Shown piece after piece: positions 38,588-45,800 of a stretch of 64,000 nucleotides of DNA. The stretch lies in assembly GCF_014636475.1 (NCBI RefSeq), contig NZ_BMEL01000003.1, forward strand, positions 558,001-622,000. Reading direction: 5' to 3'. The notes beneath the pieces were generated by a model. That model saw only the letters and a program-made list of their open reading frames with translations. It had not been told where the DNA came from and did not search any database. Position numbers and translations under genes: made by a program. Within the stretch, counting starts at the first letter, position 1. Each line of letters begins with the position of its first letter. This DNA comes from Halobacillus andaensis. GTDB lineage: Bacteria; Bacillota; Bacilli; Bacillales; Halobacillaceae.

Positions 38588-40087
38588 ATGCTTACGGAAT
38601 CTAGTGTCTTATTATGGACCGTTATTATTTTACTGGCCGCGTACTTTGGCGCTGTAACGTGGGTAGGTAAAAAAGGACGCGCCCACAGTCAGTCGATGGC
38701 AGGATTTGCCACGGCACGCGGGAAAGTCAGTCCGTGGCTTGTCGGCGCGAGTTTTGCCACATCTTACGCCAGTGCGAACTTATTTATCGGCGTTCCAGGT
38801 TTAGCGTATGAGTATGGAACAGCCGTCCTTTGGTACACACTTGGTTGTTTCGGTGTTTCCTGGGTCGGCCTGCTGCTTTTCGCTAAGACCTTCTGGCGAT
38901 ACGGGAAAAAGTTCGGCCGTGTCTCCACCCTTCCTGAGTGGCTCGGTAAGCGATACAACTCAAAAGCTCTGCAAGTACTGGTATCATTATTAATTTTATT
39001 CAACGTGTATTATATTGTCGGTCAAAATGTCGGACTAGCCACTATTTTTGAAACCGTCATCGGCATCCCTTATTTATGGGGTATTATCATAGGCGTTGCC
39101 ATTACGATTGTTTATATCGGTCTTGGCGGTGCTTTTGCTCAAATGATTACCGACGGAATCCAAGGTATTCTCATGGCGATTACCTCTATCTTAATTGTCG
39201 TATCTTTCTTGTGGACCGTTGGTGGTGGGTTAAATGTATTCGGTGTATTAACTGATCGCTTACATGCAATCGACCCTAATTTAACTGCAGCAGTCGCAAA
39301 CGGAGGCCCATATAACAGTGCTTTAGCAATCATGGCCGTACAATTTATGCTATTCAGTTTCATCTTAATGCCACACTTGATGAACAAAGTACTTTCTCTT
39401 GAAAATGAAGAGGATCTAGCACCGTTTACACTATCAGCAGGGCTAGTGCTTTGCATCATTTCTACGTTAATGGTGCTGGGCGGACTCGCAGCACGCGTGC
39501 TATTCCCAAGTTTGCAAAGTGCAGACTCCGCGATTCCAATGTATGTCATTGAAGCATTCCCAAGTATTATTGCTGCCATTATGATCGTCGGTATTATTTC
39601 AGCCATCCTATCGAGTACAGACAGCTTGTACCTCGGAGTAACAACAAGCATTGGAAATGACCTGTATCGCGTCGTCGCCCCTTTCTTTGCATCGAAAAAG
39701 ATAAGCGAAAAAGACTTAGAAAACCAATCATTAAAAGTAGCGAAGTGGTCCCTTATCGGAGTCGGCCTGCTGTCTCTTTATCTCTCGTTAGAACGTCCAG
39801 ACTCCCTGGCCTTCCTGATCCAGTTCAGCTATTCCGCGATTATTTCGGGAATTATCGCTCCTATTACGCTCGGGTACTTCTGGAACAAAGCAAATAACTA
39901 TGGCGCTATTGCGTCCCTTATTACAGGCGCATCATTATATGTCCTCTTTACTACGCAGGAACTGATCGGCAACATTTTCATTGCGATGTTCATCAGTTCA
40001 GCCACTGCTTTTGCAGTGATGGGGATTGTAAGTCTAGTAACATCCCATACCACACAGCAAGATCTAGTATTAAAGAAATCAAGCTAA
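38588..40087 (+). CDS. Sodium:solute symporter (SSS family)
   Basis: 499 residues, about 13 membrane helices. Early motif WLVGASFATSYASANLFIGV and sodium-site region SAILSSTDSLYLGVTTSIGN are typical of SSS transporters for monocarboxylates, proline or pantothenate. Last gene of the S-box operon, so it probably imports the acid activated by the ligase. Followed by a strong terminator at 40089. Confidence 0.92.
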   Translation: MLTESSVLLWTVIILLAAYFGAVTWVGKKGRAHSQSMAGFATARGKVSPWLVGASFATSYASANLFIGVPGLAYEYGTAVLWYTLGCFGVSWVGLLLFAKTFWRYGKKFGRVSTLPEWLGKRYNSKALQVLVSLLILFNVYYIVGQNVGLATIFETVIGIPYLWGIIIGVAITIVYIGLGGAFAQMITDGIQGILMAITSILIVVSFLWTVGGGLNVFGVLTDRLHAIDPNLTAAVANGGPYNSALAIMAVQFMLFSFILMPHLMNKVLSLENEEDLAPFTLSAGLVLCIISTLMVLGGLAARVLFPSLQSADSAIPMYVIEAFPSIIAAIMIVGIISAILSSTDSLYLGVTTSIGNDLYRVVAPFFASKKISEKDLENQSLKVAKWSLIGVGLLSLYLSLERPDSLAFLIQFSYSAIISGIIAPITLGYFWNKANNYGAIASLITGASLYVLFTTQELIGNIFIAMFISSATAFAVMGIVSLVTSHTTQQDLVLKKSS

Positions 40088-40088
40088 C

Positions 40089-40128
40089 GATAAAACTGCC
40101 TTCCCTTTATAGGAAGGCAGTTTTATTC
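40089..40128 (+). terminator. Terminator of the S-box/thiolase operon
   Basis: Hairpin ACTGCCTTCC / GGAAGGCAGT with loop CTTTATA and flanking A and T runs. A near copy of the whole element recurs at 40463-40500. Confidence 0.92.
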
Positions 40129-40197
40129 AGCTTGTAGAGAAACCTTGATTTTCTTTAATTTTTATGCAGGGGAAGGTTTCTATCGTTTGATAGAGTA

Positions 40198-40322
40198 AAG
40201 GGTTCTAGGAAACGACTCCTTTTCCATGGGCGAATGGTGTGCCTCCTCGGGCTTTAAGCCCTCCGGGGTCACACCTTATTCGTATCTCCCATAGGAGTCT
40301 CGCCGTTCCCTAAAACCCTTTT
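40198..40322. repeat. Long imperfect inverted repeat, Bacillaceae-type intergenic element
   Basis: Outer arms AAAGGGTTCTAGGAAACG and CGTTCCCTAAAACCCTTT enclose a second matching part (ACTCCTTTTCCATGGGCGAA / TTCGTATCTCCCATAGGAGT) and a centre GCCTCCTCGGGCTTTAAGCC. Such elements with CCTCCTCG...CCGGGGTC cores recur between genes in Bacillaceae genomes. No open frame. It lies between two converging transcripts. Confidence 0.7.
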
Positions 40323-40335
40323 CCGATAATAGATC

Positions 40336-40391
40336 ACCAGAAAAAGTTACGCTTTCCGCGGGGCAAGACGGAAAGCGTAACTTTTTCTGGT
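40336..40391. repeat. Perfect 23-bp inverted repeat with 10-nt loop
   Basis: Arms 40336-40358 and 40369-40391 are exact reverse complements; the left arm begins ACCAGAAAAAGTTACGCTTT. The loop is CGGGGCAAGA. It lacks a T-run on the plus strand, so it is not a standard terminator. It adjoins the element at 40198-40322. The CGCTTTCCG core is shared with a widespread Bacillaceae repeat type. Confidence 0.85.
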
Positions 40392-40462
40392 TGCTTTTCT
40401 GCAGACAAAATGGAAGGATCCCACCCTATTATTTCTCTGTCTAAGCTTTTTCAACATCCTGG

Positions 40463-40500
40463 ATAAAATCGCCTTTCCTCTATAGGAAGGCGGTTTTATT
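40463..40500 (-). terminator. Terminator-like hairpin downstream of the exonuclease gene
   Basis: TCGCCTTTCC / GGAAGGCGG around a CTATA-type loop with A/T runs on both sides. It is a near duplicate of the element at 40089-40128, in the same orientation. It can serve the minus-strand gene ending at 40567. Between 40088 and 40566 no gene is visible, only these hairpins and repeats. Confidence 0.75.
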
Positions 40501-40566
40501 GTCGAGAAATAGATTAATATTTCCCGGGAAATCATTTATTATCGACTTTCCTCGAACCTTGCACGT

Positions 40567-41283
40567 CTACCCAGAAGTCGCAAGATACGTATAGACATCC
40601 TGTAAAGTCGTATAGTTCAGTTTCTTAATTTCCTGAATACTTTCGACCCACAGCTTGGCGGTCGCTTTCGCATCGTCTAACGCATGGTGACGCTGTTCAA
40701 TCGAGATATCGTAATGCGCACAGCATTCATCAAGACTTACTAAGTCCTGATGTGCGATTTTAGTTAAAAACATGGTATCTACGATCCGATGCTGAAAGTT
40801 TTTCCTTAACGCCAGCCATGTGGCATGATTCATGAATTGCTTCTCATGATTCGCATGGTGGGCGACCAATACATCGCTTTTAATGAAGGAATAAAAATCT
40901 TTAAGTACATCGCGAAGAGGGTCAGCCTCAGAAAGCATTTCCTGAGTAATCCCGGTTAAATCCTCAATTTCTTTTGATGGGGCCGTATCGCTATATACGA
41001 GTGAGTAGAACGTTTCTTGTTCAAGAATGTTCAATCCTTGCACCTTTACGGCGCCTATTGATAAAATTTGATCTCCCTTATACGGATAGAAACCTGTCGT
41101 TTCTAAATCAAAGACAACCACGTTTAATTCGTCAAAAGGGATATCAAGCACATCCCTATTTTTCATTTCCCGCTCCAGGTTACGCATGTAAGCTACTTTA
41201 GATGGGTCATTCTGATTTAAAGAGGAAAATCCACTGCCAAGCCGATCAGATAAATCCTTTACAAATTGGATAAATGGATTCAT
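40567..41283 (-). CDS. DnaQ-like 3'-5' exonuclease (DEDDh)
   Basis: 238 residues. FDLETTGFYPYKGDQILSIG holds the first Asp/Glu pair, FIKSDVLVAHHANHEKQFMN the third motif region, and RHHALDDAKATAKLW the final His-Asp. This is the DEDDh set seen in PolC and DnaQ exonuclease domains, but here it is a separate protein with an N-terminal helix region of about 45 residues. It overlaps the DUF294 gene by 4 nt. Pairing with a DUF294 nucleotidyltransferase next to a transporter is a recurrent arrangement; the substrate may not be chromosomal DNA. Confidence 0.88.
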   Translation of the reverse strand: MNPFIQFVKDLSDRLGSGFSSLNQNDPSKVAYMRNLEREMKNRDVLDIPFDELNVVVFDLETTGFYPYKGDQILSIGAVKVQGLNILEQETFYSLVYSDTAPSKEIEDLTGITQEMLSEADPLRDVLKDFYSFIKSDVLVAHHANHEKQFMNHATWLALRKNFQHRIVDTMFLTKIAHQDLVSLDECCAHYDISIEQRHHALDDAKATAKLWVESIQEIKKLNYTTLQDVYTYLATSG

Positions 41284-42242
41284 AACGCTCCCTCTTCTTT
41301 AAGGACAGATTTCGCTTTAGAAAAAAGCTGATTCCCTCGTTTAATCAAGTATTTAAGTGCCTGCTTATCCTGTTTTGATAATTGTGCAATCGGGAGCAAG
41401 TGAACCTTCTCGTAGTTCGTTGCTTCTTTTCTAAAACGCAGACGAAAATCAAGCAGTTTACGGAAATCCTGTTCGTATTCATTAACAAAAGGATGCGTAT
41501 CGGCCAGCGATACGAGCCTTTCTAACGTAGGTGCAGCGCTTACGCCGTTACGTAAAGCTAAGATGCGTATCGCATTGACATATGGAAAATAGGCTGTTTC
41601 CTTTAGATGGATCTCACCCTTCATTCCTTGCCGTTGTTCAGGAAGCAGCTGCCCGAAAACGCCGACACCTTTTTTAATAAACTCGAAGTTCTCCATTAGA
41701 CGAGCATACAAGTGCGGTTCTTTCTCTAACACAGAAAAAGCTTCACGTTTCAACTGAAGCAGCAGCTCTTCATCACCATTCAAGACCCGAGAGTCAAAAA
41801 GGATCGAAAAATTACGCAACGACTGCCAACTGGCTTCCTCCAGCCAGCCCACAATTTGTTCCTTAAACGAATCAACCGACTGGCACCACAATGAGTTTGA
41901 AGCCATAACTTTGCCTTCACACAACTCATAGCCGACGATCGCCAGGCCATGACTAATTTCTTCACCGAGTTTTAAAAAGTACTTTTGATCAACCCCATCA
42001 AAAACAATCCCATGATCCTGATCACTCCACACCGATTGTTCAAACCGTCCAGCACTCCCCATTAAAAAAAACGCAAAAGGAGCAGGCGTTGTCCCCTGCT
42101 CACTTTCTACTTTTGTCTTAGCAATCCCGACCGTTTGATACATCACCTGATCGTGAAAAGCATTTAATTGAAAATGATCATCTGCAACGGAAGGCATCGT
42201 ATCATGCCGCCATCGCTTAATTTCTTCATAGGTTTGAAACAT
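41280..42242 (-). CDS. DUF294-type nucleotidyltransferase
   Basis: 320 residues. FFLMGSAGRFEQSVWSDQDH is the nucleotidyltransferase G-S ... D-x-D signature, related to the N-terminus of GlnD. The helical C-terminal part (AYFPYVNAIRILALRNGVSA, FRKLLDFRLRFRKEA) matches the DUF294 C-terminal domain. CBS domains, often present in homologues, are absent. It lies 23 bp after amtB and overlaps the exonuclease gene. A regulatory role for the transporter is an inference from recurring neighbourhoods. Confidence 0.85.
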   Translation of the reverse strand: MFQTYEEIKRWRHDTMPSVADDHFQLNAFHDQVMYQTVGIAKTKVESEQGTTPAPFAFFLMGSAGRFEQSVWSDQDHGIVFDGVDQKYFLKLGEEISHGLAIVGYELCEGKVMASNSLWCQSVDSFKEQIVGWLEEASWQSLRNFSILFDSRVLNGDEELLLQLKREAFSVLEKEPHLYARLMENFEFIKKGVGVFGQLLPEQRQGMKGEIHLKETAYFPYVNAIRILALRNGVSAAPTLERLVSLADTHPFVNEYEQDFRKLLDFRLRFRKEATNYEKVHLLPIAQLSKQDKQALKYLIKRGNQLFSKAKSVLKEEGAL

Positions 42243-42265
42243 TAGAAACCATTCCTTTAGCGTGT

Positions 42266-43525
42266 TTACGCTCCAGATTTGGTAGTTGAAGTAAAGTTCT
42301 CTGGGTAACCATACCCTCCGTGCTCACTGATATCAAGACCCATAATTTCCTCTTCTTCCGTAACACGCAGGCTTCCCATAGCTTTTTCCATCACCTTCAA
42401 AATGATCCAGGAAACGATAAAGGCGTAAAGACCACATGCCACAACCCCCATCAACTGAACACCAAGCTGTTCAAAACCGCCGCCGTAAAACAATCCCGGA
42501 CGACCAACAGTTGCTAATTCTGGTGTAGCAAATAATCCATTAGACAACGTTCCCCATACACCAACCGTACCGTGAACAGAAAGTGCAAAGATCGGATCAT
42601 CAATTTTCTTCTTATCAAAGAATTTCATACTGAAGAATACGAACGCTCCACCAATTAAACCAATAAGTACAGCTGCCCAGGGCTCAACGAATGCACAGGA
42701 TGCCGTAATCGCAACGAGACCAGCCAGCGCCCCATTTAACGTCGTCGGCACATCCGCTTTACCAGTGACTGCCCATACCATCAGCATCGCACCAATCGCA
42801 CCAGCACCAGCAGCAAGCTGTGTATTCAGCGCTACATAACCAAAGAACGCATTTTCTACACCAAATGTACTTCCTGCGTTAAAACCAAACCAGCCGACCC
42901 ATAAAAGCAGGACCCCTAAAGCCGTAAACACCTGGTTGTGACCCGCAATTTCATTGGAAGACCCATCTTTATTGTACTTCCCAATACGCGGTTTTAAAAT
43001 CATTGTCGCTGCAAGAGCAGCCATTGCACCTGTTAAGTGCACCACCGTAGATCCCGCAAAGTCCTGTTTCCCATGGTCAGCTAGCCAGCCAGCACCCCAA
43101 ATCCAGTGTGCTATAACTGGATAAATCACAATCGAAAACAGAACCGCAAAGATCACATAAGCAATTAACTTCGCACGTTCAGCAAATCCGCCAAACGCAA
43201 TCGTCATCGCAATCGCAGCAAACGCAAGCTGGAACATGAAATCAACAGAGCCAGCCAGCCCTTCCCCCATCGTCGATGCATCTCCATAAAAGAAATCAGA
43301 AAAACCAATAATTGCATTTCCTTCACCATAAATAATTCCATAACCTACTGCCCAGAACACAAGTGAAACAATACCAACTGTAAATACTGTCTTACCTGCA
43401 ATGTGTCCCGCGTTCTTCATTCTCGTCGATCCAGCTTCAAGCAAAATAAATCCACCCTGCATCAACAAAACAAGAACCGTACACACGATAATCCATAAGT
43501 TATTCATCAAAAAAGTTGCATCCAT
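42266..43525 (-). CDS. amtB: Ammonium transporter (Amt family)
   Basis: 419 residues, 11-12 membrane helices. FAAIAMTIAFGGFAERAKLI, STVVHLTGAMAALAATMILK and LSVHGTVGVWGTLSNGLF carry the twin-His pore residues. The Gly-rich C-terminal tail ends GLDISEHGGYGYPE, the usual PII contact region. No glnK/PII gene follows; the DUF294 and exonuclease genes take its place. Confidence 0.95.
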   Translation of the reverse strand: MDATFLMNNLWIIVCTVLVLLMQGGFILLEAGSTRMKNAGHIAGKTVFTVGIVSLVFWAVGYGIIYGEGNAIIGFSDFFYGDASTMGEGLAGSVDFMFQLAFAAIAMTIAFGGFAERAKLIAYVIFAVLFSIVIYPVIAHWIWGAGWLADHGKQDFAGSTVVHLTGAMAALAATMILKPRIGKYNKDGSSNEIAGHNQVFTALGVLLLWVGWFGFNAGSTFGVENAFFGYVALNTQLAAGAGAIGAMLMVWAVTGKADVPTTLNGALAGLVAITASCAFVEPWAAVLIGLIGGAFVFFSMKFFDKKKIDDPIFALSVHGTVGVWGTLSNGLFATPELATVGRPGLFYGGGFEQLGVQLMGVVACGLYAFIVSWIILKVMEKAMGSLRVTEEEEIMGLDISEHGGYGYPENFTSTTKSGA

Positions 43526-43544
43526 TTAAGTCCTTCTCCTTCAT

Positions 43545-43561
43545 GTCATATTTTCTAACAT
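43545..43561 (-). promoter_or_regulatory. amtB: TnrA/GlnR-type box in the amtB leader
   Basis: Minus strand TGTTAGAAAATATGACA fits TGTNA-N7-TNACA exactly. It touches a possible -10 (TACAAT, with TTGATA 15 bp upstream) and lies 20-36 bp before the start codon. Position downstream of the -10 would suit repression, as by GlnR, rather than activation. Confidence 0.65.
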
Positions 43562-43644
43562 TGTATGTTATTAATCATACTATCAAAAGCTGAAGGTGAA
43601 CACAATAATTTTTTGAAAATTTTTATAATGAATGCGTTTTTAAG

Positions 43645-43696
43645 CAAAACAAAAAGCCTTTCCATTGTTCATGAATGAACCAACAAGCGAAAGGCT
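43645..43696 (-). terminator. Terminator downstream of csbD
   Basis: AAGCCTTTC (from 43651) and GAAAGGCTT pair, with inner GGTTCATTCATGAAC-type symmetry. On the minus strand the right side runs into TTTTTGTTTTG. It ends the csbD transcript before the amtB promoter. Confidence 0.75.
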
Positions 43697-43822
43697 TAGT
43701 CTTTAAAATGACTAAAAATAAAGAGCCTGCCATTTCAGACAGACTCTTAACAGAGATTGATCTTATTTTACGTAAATTGAAAATACCCCCTCGACTGTAC
43801 TTCAGTGAAGGAGGACTAATAC

Positions 43823-44002
43823 TTAAAGATTCTTCTTTGCATTCCCAATTCCTTTTTGAGTTGACCCTTTGGCTCGATCTTTCTTTCCTTTTGATTGCAT
43901 TTTTGGATCATTTTTCGCATTTCCCACTTGATCCTTAACTTCTCCCTTTGCTTTATTAACGTTTCCTTTCACTTTATCGCTCATGCCGTTTTGATCTGCC
44001 AT
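43823..44002 (-). CDS. csbD: CsbD-family general stress protein
   Basis: 59 residues, strand opposite to a spurious longer frame. Starts MADQNGMSDKVKGNVNKAKG, then EVKDQVGNAKNDPKMQSKGK, ending GIGNAKKNL. The K-G-N/K-A-K-G-E pattern is diagnostic for CsbD. GGAGGGTGA lies upstream. Small, hydrophilic, helical and Lys-rich; role unknown beyond stress induction. A sigma-B-type promoter lies 38-62 bp upstream. Confidence 0.93.
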   Translation of the reverse strand: MADQNGMSDKVKGNVNKAKGEVKDQVGNAKNDPKMQSKGKKDRAKGSTQKGIGNAKKNL

Positions 44003-44039
44003 AGATACTCACCCTCCAAGTAAATGTGTTGGTGTGTAT

Positions 44040-44064
44040 ATACCCGAGAGACTACAGCTAAAAC
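44040..44064 (-). promoter_or_regulatory. csbD: Sigma-B-type promoter of csbD
   Basis: Minus strand GTTTTA (44059-44064), 13-bp spacer, GGGTAT (44040-44045). This matches the sigma-B consensus (GTTTAA ... GGGTAT) closely and agrees with general-stress control of csbD in Bacillus. Confidence 0.82.
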
Positions 44065-44219
44065 ATGCTCTGCAAATCAGCAATTTTATTCCACCAGTGC
44101 ACCAATCATTCGTCTGACCTGAAATACTATATAGGCAGATAAACTAATTTGTGGATGTTTGTGCCCAAAATAATATAAATGAATAGGATGAGGGTGTATA
44201 TCAAGGAGGCGAATGATTC

Positions 44220-44753
44220 ATGTATTATTACAATCCTTACCACCCTTATCGGTACCCCCGTCAGCAGGAAGGCTATATATGTATTCCAGAGGATCAGTAC
44301 GAATTCGAAGGAGGGATGGAAGGCACGATTACTACATCAGATGATGAAGAAGTTGCAGTCGTATGCTTTCCCATTCCACAAGGAGCCGGACAACCAGGAG
44401 CGCCACAGGAAGAGGAAGATGGAAACGGCGGCAATGGAAATGGCGGTAATGGCGGCAACGGAAATGGGCAAAACGGGCAGGGAGGTATGCCTGACCTGGA
44501 AGGGCTGCCCGATCTACCATTCCCGGGTCAGGGGAGCGGAAATGGGAATGGCGGCATGCCAGGATTTCCCGGGCAGGGCAATGGCAATGGACAGGGCGGA
44601 ATGCCGGGCTTACCCGGCCAAGGCAACGGGCAAGGAGGTATGCCGGGGTTCCCGGGATTCGGAGAAGGCCAAGGGCAAACTCGTACGTTCGGACACCATC
44701 CTTATGCGGGACCACCATACCACTTTCATCCTGTATTCCGTTATTACTGGTAA
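44220..44753 (+). CDS. Gly/Pro/Asn-rich repetitive protein with aromatic ends
   Basis: 177 residues; AAGGAGGCG before ATG selects this frame over an overlapping one. N-terminus MYYYNPYHPYRYPRQQEGYI and C-terminus PYHFHPVFRYYW are Tyr/His/Pro-rich. Residues about 65-160 consist of Gly-Asn-Gly and GMPGFPGQGNG-type repeats. No signal peptide. Such composition is seen in spore-coat or surface-film proteins of Bacillaceae, which is only a suggestion here. Followed by a strong terminator. Confidence 0.8.
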   Translation: MYYYNPYHPYRYPRQQEGYICIPEDQYEFEGGMEGTITTSDDEEVAVVCFPIPQGAGQPGAPQEEEDGNGGNGNGGNGGNGNGQNGQGGMPDLEGLPDLPFPGQGSGNGNGGMPGFPGQGNGNGQGGMPGLPGQGNGQGGMPGFPGFGEGQGQTRTFGHHPYAGPPYHFHPVFRYYW

Positions 44754-44778
44754 AAAATCAGAGTTAAAAGCTGACAAA

Positions 44779-44815
44779 AATAAGCCTTCTGCGACTAGGG
44801 AAGGCTTATTTTAAA
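44779..44815. terminator. Bidirectional terminator
   Basis: AATAAGCCTT (44779-44788) pairs with AAGGCTTATT (44801-44810) with A and T runs outside. It serves both the Gly-rich gene and the converging carbonic anhydrase gene. Confidence 0.9.
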
Positions 44816-44816
44816 A

Positions 44817-45635
44817 TTAATTTTTTATAATTTCACGATCTTCTAAAGACTGCTCAGGTCGATGGTTCTCATGATAGATCTTTTTGAAATCTTGAATTTG
44901 ATCTTCTGACATTTCAATAGGTTCTTCAAAAAGCATCCATTTCACTTCTTCTGTACAAGGGGGTGTAGTAAGGGAACCTTCATATTGAAAGGTTGTTTGA
45001 TCCTCTGGTAGAAGTGCTTGCAGATCCACCGGCTCCTCTATGTTCACATCCTCCTCCGTTTCTTCCGAAGGCAATTGGTCCCATAAGTCAGATAGTGTAT
45101 TATTTTCTTCCCCCTCTTCAATCATCACTCCTAACACAGCAGCATCTCCATTTTCCGTTTCATGGACAAGATGAAGTTCCATTTCATAGCGTTGTTCATT
45201 AACCAAGTGTTCACTAGGTTGATGGAAATGGAATTGCGCGAGCTCATATTCCTCATCATTAATAACTAGATGATTCTCAGAAGCTGCCGAGTTTGCCTGA
45301 ATACTATGGCCGTTGTTCGCTAAAGAAAAAGACGAGGACTGATAATTAACTTCTACGTCATACTTTTCTTCATCTTCCTCCACTTGAGCGGAGTCTATAT
45401 TCACAGGCGATTGCTCTTTTCCATTAGCACATGCTGCATAGGCATCATCCAATTCACCCCAATGATCAGGACCAGTTCCCCCTTCATAAGACCATTCCAC
45501 CGCCTCTTCGTTTCTTTCACTGTCGTTCTGCTCTTCTTCAGGGGCTCCTGTTTCCCTCGTTTGTTCCTGACAGCCTCCTATTGTAAAACCTATTAGTGCT
45601 GCGAAAACTGGATAAGCAAGTAATTTTGCTGGCAT
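44817..45635 (-). CDS. Alpha-type carbonic anhydrase lipoprotein
   Basis: 272 residues from the ATG at 45635, chosen for AAAAAGGAGAG upstream and because it starts at the signal peptide (LLAYPVFAALIGFTIGGCQE, lipobox IGGC). Mature protein begins with an acidic linker, then YEGGTGPDHWGELD and KEQSPVNID. The signature LAQFHFHQPSEHLVNEQRYE followed by MELHLVHE supplies the three zinc His; SLTTPPCTEEVKWMLF is the substrate-pocket loop. It interconverts CO2 and bicarbonate outside the membrane. Alpha-class enzymes are uncommon in Bacillaceae, but all catalytic blocks are here. Confidence 0.95.
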   Translation of the reverse strand: MPAKLLAYPVFAALIGFTIGGCQEQTRETGAPEEEQNDSERNEEAVEWSYEGGTGPDHWGELDDAYAACANGKEQSPVNIDSAQVEEDEEKYDVEVNYQSSSFSLANNGHSIQANSAASENHLVINDEEYELAQFHFHQPSEHLVNEQRYEMELHLVHETENGDAAVLGVMIEEGEENNTLSDLWDQLPSEETEEDVNIEEPVDLQALLPEDQTTFQYEGSLTTPPCTEEVKWMLFEEPIEMSEDQIQDFKKIYHENHRPEQSLEDREIIKN

Positions 45636-45754
45636 GTTGTGTTTTCTCTCCTTTTTAAAAATAGTCTTATTATGCATAAATAGCCAATTCCCCTTATTAC
45701 TCTAGAGCGAATCTAGGCTTTACTACTAAAAGTTTTTGATAATTCTTTTAAACA

Positions 45755-45791
45755 AAAAAGACAGAACCACCTAGAGTGATTCTGTCTTTTT
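45755..45791 (-). terminator. Terminator after the HNH gene
   Basis: AAAAAGACAGAA and TTCTGTCTTTTT pair around CCACCTAGAGTGA (itself CAC/GTG paired). It ends the minus-strand HNH/MazG transcript. Confidence 0.85.
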
Positions 45792-45800
45792 CTCGTTTAC

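Noticed and set aside
40198-40391. Insertion sequence or MITE with transposase
   Set aside because: No transposase frame or clear target duplication is visible; only inverted repeats are seen, so it is listed as a repeat.
43675-43938. Plus-strand frame of 87 codons
   Set aside because: It is antisense to csbD, runs through its terminator and has no ribosome site; the minus strand encodes a clear CsbD protein.
44179-44814. Longer plus-strand frame overlapping the Gly-rich gene
   Set aside because: The frame at 44220 has AAGGAGGCG at the right distance and regular repeats; the longer frame is Met/Arg-rich shadow coding and crosses the terminator.
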